NCBI GenBank assembly: GCA_947305065.1
Contig: CAMZCT010000017.1
Location: 1-37,609 of the forward strand
DNA: 37,609 bases
Direction: 5' to 3'
Origin: an uncultured Mycoplasmatota bacterium
GTDB taxonomy: Bacteria; Bacillota_I; Bacilli_A; RF39; UBA660
The position numbers and the translations under genes were made by a program. Positions 23,418-31,501 of the stretch are shown here, piece by piece; within the stretch, counting starts at the first letter, position 1; every line of letters begins with the position of its first letter. Under the pieces are notes generated by a model, which made no database searches, was not told where the DNA came from, and worked only from the letters and a program-made list of their open reading frames with translations.

Positions 23418-23445
23418 AAAACCTATTAAAGGTTTTTATTTTTTT
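23417..23445. terminator. Convergent terminator
   Basis: AAAAACCT-ATTAA-AGGTTTTT (23417-23437) with T tail on the plus strand; the stem also has T on the minus side and lies next to the TetR stop. Confidence 0.8.
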
Positions 23446-23992
23446 ATATGAAACTACTTAATCCGCTCATACATAGTTTGTTGATGAATAAAGCGATGGT
23501 TTCGGGATCATCTTTACAGTTATTTTTAATCCATTTTTCTATGATTCCAATACTTCCATCTACTATAAAAATATATATATTATCTAAATCTTCTTCTGAA
23601 GCTTTCTTTAATAATCTTTGCCACTCTTCAACACTTTCATTATGAACTAAGTAAAGAATTCTTCTTAAAAAGAATTTGTCGCCGTTAGACCCTAAAAGAA
23701 TCGGATATAAATCCTTTTCTTTTTTTATTCTTTCTACAATTCTTCCAATATAAGTTATTAAGAAGTTTCTATTGATATCTGCTACTTCTTCTTTTAATTC
23801 TTCTAATAGAACCTTTTCTATTTTTTTAACATAATCATCAACATCTAGATAGTATTTATAAAATGTGGTTCTATTAATTTTTGCCTCCTTACATAGCTCT
23901 AAGACAGTTATTTTATTTAGATTGTTCTTTTTTAATAGAGTTAATAAACTATATCTTAGTTTAGTATTAGTTCTTTCGATCCTCTTATCCAT
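23444..23992 (-). CDS. TetR/AcrR-family transcriptional regulator
   Basis: 182 aa. N-terminal TetR helix-turn-helix: LRYSLLTLLKKNNLNKITV, then ELCKEAKINRTTFYKYYLDVDDYV with the characteristic R-x-T-F-Y-x-Y-[FY] recognition helix. The C-terminal ligand and dimer domain is helical, similar in layout to DhaS-type regulators. Start at ATG 23992 with AAAGGTGAT upstream. It is divergent from the iron alcohol dehydrogenase gene and a perfect 15-bp palindrome lies in the space between, 24 bp upstream of its start, so it probably represses itself and perhaps the dehydrogenase. Confidence 0.9.
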   Translation of the reverse strand: MDKRIERTNTKLRYSLLTLLKKNNLNKITVLELCKEAKINRTTFYKYYLDVDDYVKKIEKVLLEELKEEVADINRNFLITYIGRIVERIKKEKDLYPILLGSNGDKFFLRRILYLVHNESVEEWQRLLKKASEEDLDNIYIFIVDGSIGIIEKWIKNNCKDDPETIALFINKLCMSGLSSFI

Positions 23993-24015
23993 AACAATCA
24001 CCTTTTACCTATTCT

Positions 24016-24030
24016 AATTGTAATACAATT
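24016..24030. promoter_or_regulatory. Palindromic operator candidate
   Basis: AATTGTA-A-TACAATT, a perfect dyad of the size TetR proteins bind, in the divergent region between the regulator and the dehydrogenase. It is near the regulator's start; the dehydrogenase -10 (TGTTATAAT, about 24087-24095) is about 60 bp away. Confidence 0.6.
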
Positions 24031-24120
24031 TTTATTAATAATCAACATATTGTTTATTTAAAAAATAATGAAATATAAATTTTTATGTGTTATAATCTAT
24101 TGAGAATAGGAGAGGTTTAA

Positions 24121-25269
24121 ATGGTTAGTAGATTTGTATTTAATGAAACTTCTTATTTTGGATGGGGTTCAAGAGAAGTGTTAATAGATGAAATTAAAAA
24201 TAGAAATTTTAAAAAAGCATTATTAGTTACTGATGATGTTTTACTAAAAGTTGGTATAGCTAATAAAGTAATAAATTTGTTAGATGATGCACAATTTGAA
24301 TATGAATTATTTAGTGATGTAAAACCTAATCCTACTATTAGTAATGTAAAAAAAGGATTAAGAATATGTAAGAAATATCATTGTGATTATATAATCGCTG
24401 TAGGTGGTGGTTCGGTAATAGATACTGCTAAAGCAATTGGTATTGTAATGACTAATCCTGATTTTAAAGATATTAAATCTTTAGTTGGAGTAACTCCAAC
24501 TAAGAATGAGTCACTACCGGTAATTGCACTTCCTACTACTCATGGTACAGCTGCAGAATGTACAATTAATTATATTATTACTAATGAAGATGATAAAGTT
24601 AAAATGGTATGTGTAGATAAACATAGTATTCCTACTTTAGCTATTATAGATTCAGAATTAATGAGCAGTATGCCTTCATCTGTAGCTGCTGAAACGGGAA
24701 TGGATGCACTAACTCATGCGATGGAAAGTTATATTACTAAAAATCATAATGATATGAGTGATATATTTGCTTTAAGAGCAATAGGTATTATTTATAATAA
24801 TTTAGAAAGAGCAGTAAATAAAGAAAAGAAATCTATTGAACAGATGGCTTTAGCACAATACTTAGCTGGTATGGCATTCTCAAACGTTGGATTGGGAATT
24901 GTTCATTCTATGGCGCATCAACTTGGAGCTTTATATGATACTCCTCATGGACTTGCAAATGCGTTGTTGTTACCTTATGTCTTAGAATGGAATGGAGCTG
25001 TTTGCTCAGATAGATTTATAGATATGGGAATAGCTATGGGATTAGATATGAAAGGTTTAAAGAATTTTGATGCTGTTAAAAAAGTTACTCAAGCAGTAAG
25101 AAATTTAGCTATAAGATTAGATATGCCAGAGCATATAAGTAAAATAGGGGGGAAAGAAGAAGATATTCCAACATTAGCACAGAAAGCTTTCAATGATCCT
25201 TGTACAGTTGGTAATCCTCGTGAAGCCACATTAAGTGATTTTGAAGATTTGTTTAGAACAGCATTTTAA
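24121..25269 (+). CDS. Iron-containing alcohol dehydrogenase
   Basis: 382 aa NAD(P)-dependent dehydrogenase of the FucO/1,3-propanediol dehydrogenase family, interconverting alcohols and aldehydes. The nucleotide-binding GGGSVIDTAKA motif is at 95-105. Metal ligands are Asp195 and His199 (GMDALTHAMESY), His262 (GIVHSMAHQLG) and His276 (TPHGLAN). Length is normal. The ribosome site is AGGAGAGG before ATG 24121. A strong terminator follows. Divergent TetR regulator suggests induction by a substrate or stress. Butanol- or lactaldehyde-type substrates are possible; the sequence does not decide. Confidence 0.93.
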   Translation: MVSRFVFNETSYFGWGSREVLIDEIKNRNFKKALLVTDDVLLKVGIANKVINLLDDAQFEYELFSDVKPNPTISNVKKGLRICKKYHCDYIIAVGGGSVIDTAKAIGIVMTNPDFKDIKSLVGVTPTKNESLPVIALPTTHGTAAECTINYIITNEDDKVKMVCVDKHSIPTLAIIDSELMSSMPSSVAAETGMDALTHAMESYITKNHNDMSDIFALRAIGIIYNNLERAVNKEKKSIEQMALAQYLAGMAFSNVGLGIVHSMAHQLGALYDTPHGLANALLLPYVLEWNGAVCSDRFIDMGIAMGLDMKGLKNFDAVKKVTQAVRNLAIRLDMPEHISKIGGKEEDIPTLAQKAFNDPCTVGNPREATLSDFEDLFRTAF

Positions 25270-25298
25270 AGATGAACTAATTGTTCATCTTTTTTTTG
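25269..25298 (+). terminator. Terminator after the dehydrogenase gene
   Basis: AAGATGAAC-TAATT-GTTCATCTT followed by a run of T. Confidence 0.88.
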
Positions 25299-25300
25299 TA

Positions 25301-25329
25301 AATAAAAAAGACAAAGTATTAACTTTGTC
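25301..25329 (-). terminator. Terminator of the decayed minus-strand gene
   Basis: GACAAAGT-(ATTA)-ACTTTGTC (25310-25329); on the minus strand it is followed by TTTTTTATT and overlaps the stop codon at 25319. Confidence 0.7.
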
Positions 25330-25570
25330 CTGCACAGTCTGTCTTTGCAGTATCTGTACCTATTATTTGATATCTATTGTTTGAAATGATTTTAAACTTT
25401 ACTATGTGTAATATCCTATTTTCAAAATCTATGGTACAGCCATTTTCTCCTTTGTAAATTGTAAAATCTTTATCTGTTATTTTTCCTTCAATTTTTCACT
25501 TAAATAGTTTGAACCATTAACTATTAATAATTCTGTACCATCAACATTATAATATTTTCTATATTCTTGT
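25319..25570 (-). pseudogene. Decayed gene fragment with frameshift
   Basis: The 440-bp space between the dehydrogenase gene and htpG is not empty. On the minus strand one frame reads EYRKYYNVDGTELLIVNGSN up to LSEKLKEK and stop near 25485; a shift of one base lets the coding sense continue as EGKITDKDFTIYKGENGC, then a C-terminal part ending TDTAKTDCAGQS at the TAA at 25319. Upstream of 25570 the frame meets stops, so the 5' part is missing. The fragment keeps its own terminator. It looks like the end of a secreted or lipid-anchored protein; no family assigned. A sequencing error could explain the frameshift but not the missing front. Confidence 0.6.
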
Positions 25571-25638
25571 TATGATTTTATCATATATAATTTGTTAAAG
25601 ATACTGAATGGGTGGGTTCAAATAGGAATCTTTGCATT

Positions 25639-25665
25639 TTAGCACTTCCTATTGACAAGTGCTAA
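25639..25665 (+). promoter_or_regulatory. CIRCE operator (HrcA site) before htpG
   Basis: TTAGCACTT, 9-nt spacer, AAGTGCTAA. This is the CIRCE inverted repeat with the usual CTC/GAG inner ends changed symmetrically to CTT/AAG. HrcA binds CIRCE and represses heat-shock genes. Confidence 0.88.
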
Positions 25666-25680
25666 TTGTGGTGATATATT
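25652..25680 (+). promoter_or_regulatory. htpG promoter
   Basis: TTGACA (25652-25657), 17-bp spacer, TATATT (25675-25680). The -35 lies inside the CIRCE element, so HrcA binding would block RNA polymerase directly. Confidence 0.75.
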
Positions 25681-25709
25681 TTGAAGTACAGGAAAGAAGA
25701 GATTGAATA

Positions 25710-27602
25710 ATGGCTAAAAAACAATTTAAAACAGAATCTAAAAAAATATTAGATATGATGATTAATTCTGTATATACAAATAGAGAAATATTTTTAAGAG
25801 AGTTAATATCTAATGCAAGTGATGCAATTGATAAATTGTATTATAAATCTTTAACTGATAAGAAGGTTGATTTAGATAAAGATGATTTTAAAATAAGAAT
25901 AGATATTGATAAAGATAATAGAATATTAAAGATTAGTGATAATGGAATCGGTATGAATGAAGAGGAATTGGATACTAATTTAGGTATTATAGCTAAGAGT
26001 GGATCTTCTTTGTTTAAAGAAATAAATGATAATAATAAAGATATAAATATTATTGGTCAATTTGGAGTTGGTTTCTATTCAGCTTTTATGGTTGCTAAAG
26101 AAATAGATGTAATTAGTAAGTCGTTTGAAGATGATACTGCTCATAAGTGGGTTTCAGATGGAGTAGATGGATATAGTATTAGTAAGTTAGATAAAGATGA
26201 ATATGGAACAGAAATAATATTACATTTAAAAGATAATACGGAAGAAGAAAATTATGATGAATTCTTAGAAGAGAGAAGAATAGAAGGAATAGTTAAAAAG
26301 TATTCTGATTATATTAAGTATCCTATAGTAATGGAAGTTACTAACGAAAAATTAAAAGATAAAAAGAATAAAGATGATGAGGATGAATATGAAGAAGTAA
26401 AAGAAGAAAAAACTTTGAATAGTATGATTCCTTTATGGAAGAGAAATGAAGATGAAGTAACTGAAGAAGAATATAATTCTTTTTATTCAGATAAGTTCTT
26501 TGATTATGAAACACCATTGAAAACTGTACGTAGCAGTGTAGAAGGACAAATAAGTTATAATTCATTATTGTTTATTCCTTCTCATACACCTTATGATTAC
26601 TATACTAAGGAATATGAAAAAGGATTACAATTGTATTCTAATGGTGTGTTAATAATGGATAAGTGCGCAGATTTATTACCAGATTATTTTAGTTTTGTTA
26701 AGGGCTTGGTAGATAGTGAAGATGTATCTCTTAACATATCTAGAGAGATATTACAACAAGATAGACAATTAAAGTTAATCGCTAAGAGTGTAGAGAAAAA
26801 GATTAAGTCTACATTAGAAGATATGCTTGAAAATGATAGAGAGAATTATGAAAAATTCTTTGAAGCGTTTGGCATGCAATTAAAATATGGAATATATTCT
26901 AGTTATGGAATGAATAATGATGTATTAAAAGATTTATTAATGTTCTATAGTAGTACTGAGAAAAAGAAAGTTACTTTAAAAGAATATGTGTCTAGAATGA
27001 AAGAAGATCAAAAGAAAATTTATTATGCTTCTGGAGATTCGATAGAAAAAATAGATATGCTTCCAAATGTGGAAAGATTTAAAGAAAAAGAAATAGAAGT
27101 ATTATATTTACCTGATTATGTAGACGAATTTACTGTTCAAGCTTTAATGGAATATGATAGTAAAAAGTTTGCAAATGTTTCTTCTGAAAGTGAAGATTTA
27201 GATAGTGAAGAAGAAAAGAAAGAATTAAATGAAAAGAATAAGGAAGCTAAAGACATTTTTGAAATTATGAAAAAGGCTTTGCCAGAAGTAAAAGATGTTA
27301 AGTTTACTAATAAGTTGAAAAATCATCCAGTGTGCTTAAGTACCGAAGGAAATATTTCTCTAGAAATGGAAAAGGTATTAAAAGCTATGCCAACAGGAGA
27401 AAATGTTAAAGCTGAAATAGTATTAGAAATAAATGATAAGCATCCAATTGCTGATAAGTTGAAAGATTTATATAAGAATGATAAAGATGAATTAGAAAAG
27501 TATTCAAAAATCTTATATAATCAAGCAAGATTAATTGAAGGATTAAATGTAGAGAATCCTTCTGAGTTAGCAGAATTAATTTGTGATTATTTGAGTAAGT
27601 AG
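25710..27602 (+). CDS. htpG: HtpG, bacterial Hsp90 chaperone
   Basis: 630 aa, full-length. The N-terminal GHKL ATPase domain has FLRELISNASDAIDKL (Glu31, Asn35), ISDNGIGMN (Asp77, Gly81) and GQFGVGFYSAF as the ATP lid. The middle domain contains RSSVEGQ and LNISREILQQ, and the C-terminal dimer domain ends with ENPSELAELICDYLSK. The charged linker between the N and middle domains (about 205-245) is very acidic. It is a cytoplasmic ATP-dependent folding chaperone. It forms its own transcription unit, with a CIRCE-controlled promoter and a strong terminator. In Bacillus subtilis htpG is not under HrcA, so the control here is of another type. Confidence 0.98.
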   Translation: MAKKQFKTESKKILDMMINSVYTNREIFLRELISNASDAIDKLYYKSLTDKKVDLDKDDFKIRIDIDKDNRILKISDNGIGMNEEELDTNLGIIAKSGSSLFKEINDNNKDINIIGQFGVGFYSAFMVAKEIDVISKSFEDDTAHKWVSDGVDGYSISKLDKDEYGTEIILHLKDNTEEENYDEFLEERRIEGIVKKYSDYIKYPIVMEVTNEKLKDKKNKDDEDEYEEVKEEKTLNSMIPLWKRNEDEVTEEEYNSFYSDKFFDYETPLKTVRSSVEGQISYNSLLFIPSHTPYDYYTKEYEKGLQLYSNGVLIMDKCADLLPDYFSFVKGLVDSEDVSLNISREILQQDRQLKLIAKSVEKKIKSTLEDMLENDRENYEKFFEAFGMQLKYGIYSSYGMNNDVLKDLLMFYSSTEKKKVTLKEYVSRMKEDQKKIYYASGDSIEKIDMLPNVERFKEKEIEVLYLPDYVDEFTVQALMEYDSKKFANVSSESEDLDSEEEKKELNEKNKEAKDIFEIMKKALPEVKDVKFTNKLKNHPVCLSTEGNISLEMEKVLKAMPTGENVKAEIVLEINDKHPIADKLKDLYKNDKDELEKYSKILYNQARLIEGLNVENPSELAELICDYLSK

Positions 27603-27627
27603 AGACTATTTTATAGTCTCTTTTTTT
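27601..27627 (+). terminator. Terminator after htpG
   Basis: AGAGACTAT-TTT-ATAGTCTCT followed by T run. Confidence 0.88.
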
Positions 27628-27659
27628 GCTATAATATTGGGAATAAAAGTGGTGAAGAT

Positions 27660-28478
27660 ATGAGTTATGATCTAGAGAACTATTATTATCATACTGTTTC
27701 AAAAGATGATGTAGAAAAGGTTTATCAAGTTTTGGAAAGCATACTAAAAGATGGTTTAATAAAATCTCAACAAATGTTGAATAAAAATGAAAAAAAGTTT
27801 AATGATTTAAATTATATATCACTATCGAGTTATACTGAGGATGGTAAATATAAATCCTTTATATTAGATGAGGATAGTTATAAAGAATCTAAATTGGCCA
27901 ATATGTTTAATGATTACAATTCATATTTGGAGTATATGAGTTTAGATAATTTTTTAGAAGAACCAATAACACGAGATGAATATTTTTATAAGCACAATAC
28001 ATCTAGAAAAAAAGATTATTATCATTATTTGGATTCAATATCTAGGACATATCCAGTAGATATATCCTATTTGTTTAGAAAGACTAATGATAAAGTATAT
28101 AAATATATATTAGATATAACACAGGAAGATGTTATCAACTGTTATAAATCAGATAATTGCTTTGATGAGTATGTAAGAAAATCAAAAAGTATAACTTTTG
28201 TCTTTCCTAAATCTATAGACGTAGTAAATGTAAGTGTTATTCCGAATTTACCATCTGACATTGAATTTAAATTAGTGGAAAAGATATCAAATGATAGTAA
28301 TAGATATAGTAATCAAATTGGTGAAGTACAAATAAAGGATTTAATAGATGTCCATAAAGCAATTGGTATTATAGTATCTAATGAAATAAATAAGGATTTA
28401 ATTAGACAAATGATAACTGTTAATAATTATAAGTTTAGACTGTTTGAATTGAATAAAGATTATCTTAAGGAAATATAA
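27660..28478 (+). CDS. Unknown protein, 272 aa
   Basis: Soluble protein, no membrane segment. It opens with NYYYHTVSKDDVEKVYQVLE, then SILKDGLIKSQQM and YISLSSY. The order Tyr-His-x-x, a helix ending in ILKDGLIKS, then a short strand ISLSSY is similar to proteins that I associate loosely with an ADP-ribosyltransferase-like fold (search for residents in Bacilli genomes), but I cannot identify catalytic residues. The C-terminal part has DVHKAIGIIVSNEIN and ends YLKEI. The start ATG 27660 follows GGTGAAG, and a TATAAT-like box (about 27630) precedes it. A terminator follows. Function not assigned. Confidence 0.72.
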   Translation: MSYDLENYYYHTVSKDDVEKVYQVLESILKDGLIKSQQMLNKNEKKFNDLNYISLSSYTEDGKYKSFILDEDSYKESKLANMFNDYNSYLEYMSLDNFLEEPITRDEYFYKHNTSRKKDYYHYLDSISRTYPVDISYLFRKTNDKVYKYILDITQEDVINCYKSDNCFDEYVRKSKSITFVFPKSIDVVNVSVIPNLPSDIEFKLVEKISNDSNRYSNQIGEVQIKDLIDVHKAIGIIVSNEINKDLIRQMITVNNYKFRLFELNKDYLKEI

Positions 28479-28488
28479 AAGATTAAAG

Positions 28489-28513
28489 AATAGTAGAAAT
28501 ACTATTTTTTTAA
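28489..28513 (+). terminator. Terminator after the 272-aa gene
   Basis: AATAGTA-GAAA-TACTATT (28489-28506) followed by T run. Confidence 0.85.
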
Positions 28514-28542
28514 TTGTATAATACGTTAATAAGAGGGATATT

Positions 28543-29016
28543 ATGCAAAAAACTAATGCCTTAAGAATATTAGATAAGTGTGGAATTGAATATAAAACTT
28601 ATTATAAAGAATTAAATGAAGCTGTAGATGGGGTAACTTTGGCAGGTATATTTAATTTAGATGTTAGTAGTACATATAAAACATTAGTAACTGTTGGAAA
28701 GAGTAAAAATCATTATGTTTTTATGATACCTGTAGCAGAATCGTTAGATTTAAAAAAAGCAGCTAGTATAGTAGATGAAAAAAGTGTAGAGATGATACCT
28801 TCTAAAGAGTTGCTTCCTACTGTTGGATATGTACATGGCGGATGTAGCCCGATAGGTATGAAGAAAAAATTAGTAACGGTAATACAAACTGGTTTTGATA
28901 GATTTGATAAAATAGTATTTAGTGGAGCTAAGATTGGTTTGTTAGTAGAAATAAATTCTAATGATCTGGGAAGAATATTAGATTACAAGATTGGAGATGT
29001 AATTAGAAATGAATAA
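28543..29016 (+). CDS. ybaK: Cys-tRNA(Pro)/Cys-tRNA(Cys) deacylase YbaK/EbsC
   Basis: 157 aa, full length for the family. These enzymes hydrolyse cysteine wrongly attached to tRNA-Pro and so keep translation accurate. Characteristic segments are KTNALRILDKCGIEY at the start, VSSTYKTLVTVGKS with the catalytic lysine region, FMIPVAESLDLKKAA, and the GYVHGGCSPIGMKKK motif with the conserved GG-x-SP-x-G. It begins a three-gene run: the stop overlaps the next gene by 8 bp and guanylate kinase follows closely. The promoter has TATAAT at about 28518 and the ribosome site is AGAGGGA. Confidence 0.93.
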   Translation: MQKTNALRILDKCGIEYKTYYKELNEAVDGVTLAGIFNLDVSSTYKTLVTVGKSKNHYVFMIPVAESLDLKKAASIVDEKSVEMIPSKELLPTVGYVHGGCSPIGMKKKLVTVIQTGFDRFDKIVFSGAKIGLLVEINSNDLGRILDYKIGDVIRNE

Positions 29017-29389
29017 GAAATTAAATATATTTAATACGGTAATTAGTATTATTGTAATTGGTGTGTATATTTATTACATGATTACTAAGGGGCAAGAATT
29101 TTTATTAGATTATAATGTTAATATGTTATATATTGGAGCAGGAATTGGAATAGTTCTTTTTATGTTTAGTTTATTTAAATTATTGAGAGATAGTATATGG
29201 ATGGATCTAATATATATGATATATGTAGGATTGTTTATTGGGTTTTATATATATGGATTGTTACTTGGTAAGAATTGGAACTTATATGCAATATTTAAGT
29301 GTTATCCAATTTGGATAGTTTTTATGCTTGGAGGATTGTTAATATTAAATATAGTTTTCTTTATATTATCTTTTAAGGAGGAAAAATAG
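29009..29389 (+). CDS. Membrane protein, four helices
   Basis: 126 aa with hydrophobic segments at about 8-26, 35-55, 65-88 and 97-121 and a basic end (SFKEEK). No family recognised. It overlaps the end of ybaK by 8 bp, and the start of gmk follows 2 bp after its stop, so the three genes are translated as one operon. Its position suggests no particular function. Confidence 0.72.
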   Translation: MNKKLNIFNTVISIIVIGVYIYYMITKGQEFLLDYNVNMLYIGAGIGIVLFMFSLFKLLRDSIWMDLIYMIYVGLFIGFYIYGLLLGKNWNLYAIFKCYPIWIVFMLGGLLILNIVFFILSFKEEK

Positions 29390-29391
29390 GA

Positions 29392-30078
29392 ATGAGTAAT
29401 ATATTAAAGGAAAAAGAAAGAGGATCTTTAATAGTTATTAGTGGACCATCTGGTTGTGGGAAAGGAACTATTATCAAAGAATATCTAAGGACAAATAGAG
29501 ATCATTCCTGGTTAAGCGTATCTTGTACTAGTAGGCCAATACGTCCAGGTGATGAAGAAGGTGTAAATTATTATTTTGTTACTAAAGAAGAATTTGAGAA
29601 ACTTATAAAAAAAGGGGAGTTTCTTGAGTATACAGAATATAATGGAAATTATTATGGTACTCCAAAAGAACATATTGAAAGTCGACTTGCTTCAGGAATA
29701 GATGTGTTACTAGAAATAGAGGTACAAGGTGCTTTAAAAGTAAAGGAATTAGTTCCAGAAGCAATTTGTATATTTGTAATGCCACCTAGTATGAGAGAAT
29801 TAAGAGATAGATTAGTTGGTAGAGGGACGGAAGATATAGATAAAATATTAGGTAGATTTAAGACGGCTTATAAAGAAATAAATGAAGTTACTAAATATAA
29901 CTACGTAATTACTAATGATACGGTTGATGAAGCAGTATTAAAAATGCAATCTATAATAATATCTGAAAAGTGTCGTGTTGATCGAATTGAAGAAGTGTAT
30001 TTAGGAAATGAAGAAGAAGAAATACATGAATTGTTAAGAGATGACAAGTATTTTGTTAACAGGGATATTGAAATATAA
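29392..30078 (+). CDS. gmk: Guanylate kinase
   Basis: 228 aa; converts GMP and ATP to GDP and ADP. The P-loop GPSGCGKGT is at 18-26, followed by SCTSRPIRPGDEEGVNYYFV and the GMP-binding FLEYTEYNGNYYGTP, and later the lid region RLVGRGTEDIDKI. It is about 20 residues longer than usual because of an acidic C-terminal tail (EEEEIHELLRDDKYF). In most Firmicutes gmk lies beside rpoZ and priA; here it lies at the end of a ybaK operon. GGAGG at 29378-29382 is the ribosome site. Confidence 0.96.
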   Translation: MSNILKEKERGSLIVISGPSGCGKGTIIKEYLRTNRDHSWLSVSCTSRPIRPGDEEGVNYYFVTKEEFEKLIKKGEFLEYTEYNGNYYGTPKEHIESRLASGIDVLLEIEVQGALKVKELVPEAICIFVMPPSMRELRDRLVGRGTEDIDKILGRFKTAYKEINEVTKYNYVITNDTVDEAVLKMQSIIISEKCRVDRIEEVYLGNEEEEIHELLRDDKYFVNRDIEI

Positions 30079-30105
30079 ATAAACATAATGTTTATTTATT
30101 TTTTA
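30077..30105 (+). terminator. Terminator after gmk
   Basis: AAATAAAC-ATAAT-GTTTATTT followed by ATTTTTT. Confidence 0.75.
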
Positions 30106-30170
30106 TGTTTTTTGTCAATAATTTGAAGTATGTGATATTATATTGATATAGTATAAGGGGTAGATGTAAA

Positions 30171-30740
30171 GTGTACGGAAGAGCTAGAAGAATTGCGTTA
30201 TTAAAGAAGTCTATTATTGCTGTAGTGTCAATTTTGAGTATATTTATTATTGCTAGAGTAGTAATAGGTCTATTATTAACTAAGGAGAATAACGTTGATT
30301 TTTATTATTTGAAAAAGTATTTGGTAGATAAAGGTTTTACTTGTGAATCAATGAAAACGTCTGGATCAGTATGTAAGTATAGTAGTGAAAAAGTAAAAGA
30401 GAGATTTGTTAGATATGAAAATGGTTTTGATTATATTTACAATAATAAGAGTTATGTTGTAGAACTATATCATATTAATGGTGTTGATAAAATCTTATTT
30501 AATACTGGTGATGATGCTTTTGCTAATTATAAGAATCTTAATTACAGTTGTACTTATAAAGAAAATATCTTAAATGAGATAGATAAATGTGTTTTAGTTG
30601 ATGATAATGATGTTGTATTAGATAATGAAGCATATATAGGGATTATTAATAAGAAAATATATGAAGTAAATATGATTGTTGAAGCATCTAAATACGACAA
30701 GGAAGACTTATTAAATAAGTATGAATGGAATAAAAAATAA
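30171..30740 (+). CDS. Membrane-anchored hypothetical protein, 189 aa
   Basis: One N-terminal membrane segment (about 13-34) after a basic start (YGRARRIALLKK), then an extracellular-type domain with four cysteines (FTCES, SVCKYS, NYSCTYK, DKCVLV), spaced as two possible disulfide pairs. The start is GTG 30171 with AAGGGG upstream. No family recognised. Single gene, ended by the bidirectional terminator at 30733. Probably surface-exposed. Confidence 0.68.
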   Translation: MYGRARRIALLKKSIIAVVSILSIFIIARVVIGLLLTKENNVDFYYLKKYLVDKGFTCESMKTSGSVCKYSSEKVKERFVRYENGFDYIYNNKSYVVELYHINGVDKILFNTGDDAFANYKNLNYSCTYKENILNEIDKCVLVDDNDVVLDNEAYIGIINKKIYEVNMIVEASKYDKEDLLNKYEWNKK

Positions 30741-30765
30741 CATTACATTGTAATGTTATTTTTCT
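30733..30765. terminator. Bidirectional terminator
   Basis: AATAACATTAC-ATT-GTAATGTTATT, a perfect 11-bp stem with A run and T run on the two sides; serves both converging genes and overlaps the stop of the minus-strand gene. Confidence 0.88.
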
Positions 30766-31403
30766 TCTTCAGATGAAACATCTTTAATCTTTTTAGGTTT
30801 TCTCTTGTTTTTCTTTTTTGGTTCCTCTTCAAAGGTTGTTGTAATTAATGTTGTATCTTCAGAAATATCTACGGTTTCATTTTTTTCTTTACTATAGAAT
30901 ATATAACCTAATATGTCTATTGCTGAATATACCATTAGTATTATACCTATACTAGAAATTAGTATGTCGCCAACAACTATAGTATACACTCCTATTAATA
31001 TTAAAAGTATAGATACGATTACAAGTGATAGGAACTTTTTATCTCTATCTGTCATTTTTAAAGCATTTATTAAACGATTAATACCGCTGAATATTATCCA
31101 AAAGCCAACCACTATTCTGATTGCTTTTTCTACTGTTTCACTAAAGAAGAGAAACATTATTGCTAGCAGTAATAATATAACAGTACTAGCTAATTTTATA
31201 ACAGGGAAAGGTGATACTTTCCAATTAATAAATATTGTTATAAATGTTACGGCGGAAGTTAGTAATAAAACGATACCGATTATTTTAGAAATAGTTGTTA
31301 CAAAAATATCGGGATTAGTAAATAGAATACCACCTATTATAAAAAATATTATTGAACTAATTAAAGATGATTGGTTTTTATAATTATTAATTTTTATTTC
31401 CAT
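30756..31403 (-). CDS. DUF308 family membrane protein
   Basis: 215 aa with six hydrophobic segments between about 15 and 170, arranged as paired helices (IIFFIIGGILFTNPD, IIGIVLLLTSAV, LLLAIMFLFFSETV, VVGFWIIFSGINRLI) typical of the DUF308/HdeD-like family. The C-terminal 45 residues are a charged tail rich in Lys and Glu. Family function is unknown, related to acid resistance in the E. coli member HdeD. Single gene on the minus strand. Confidence 0.82.
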   Translation of the reverse strand: MEIKINNYKNQSSLISSIIFFIIGGILFTNPDIFVTTISKIIGIVLLLTSAVTFITIFINWKVSPFPVIKLASTVILLLLAIMFLFFSETVEKAIRIVVGFWIIFSGINRLINALKMTDRDKKFLSLVIVSILLILIGVYTIVVGDILISSIGIILMVYSAIDILGYIFYSKEKNETVDISEDTTLITTTFEEEPKKKNKRKPKKIKDVSSEEEK

Positions 31404-31501
31404 ATTTTACCTCTTTTCGTCTTTAATTATACTACATCAAAATAATAATTATCAACAACTTGAAAATTTGATATAATATTTTCAGAATAGGAGTATGGTG
31501 A

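Noticed and set aside
30913..31383. 156-aa plus-strand open frame
   Set aside because: Mirror frame of the DUF308 membrane protein gene; no ribosome site.
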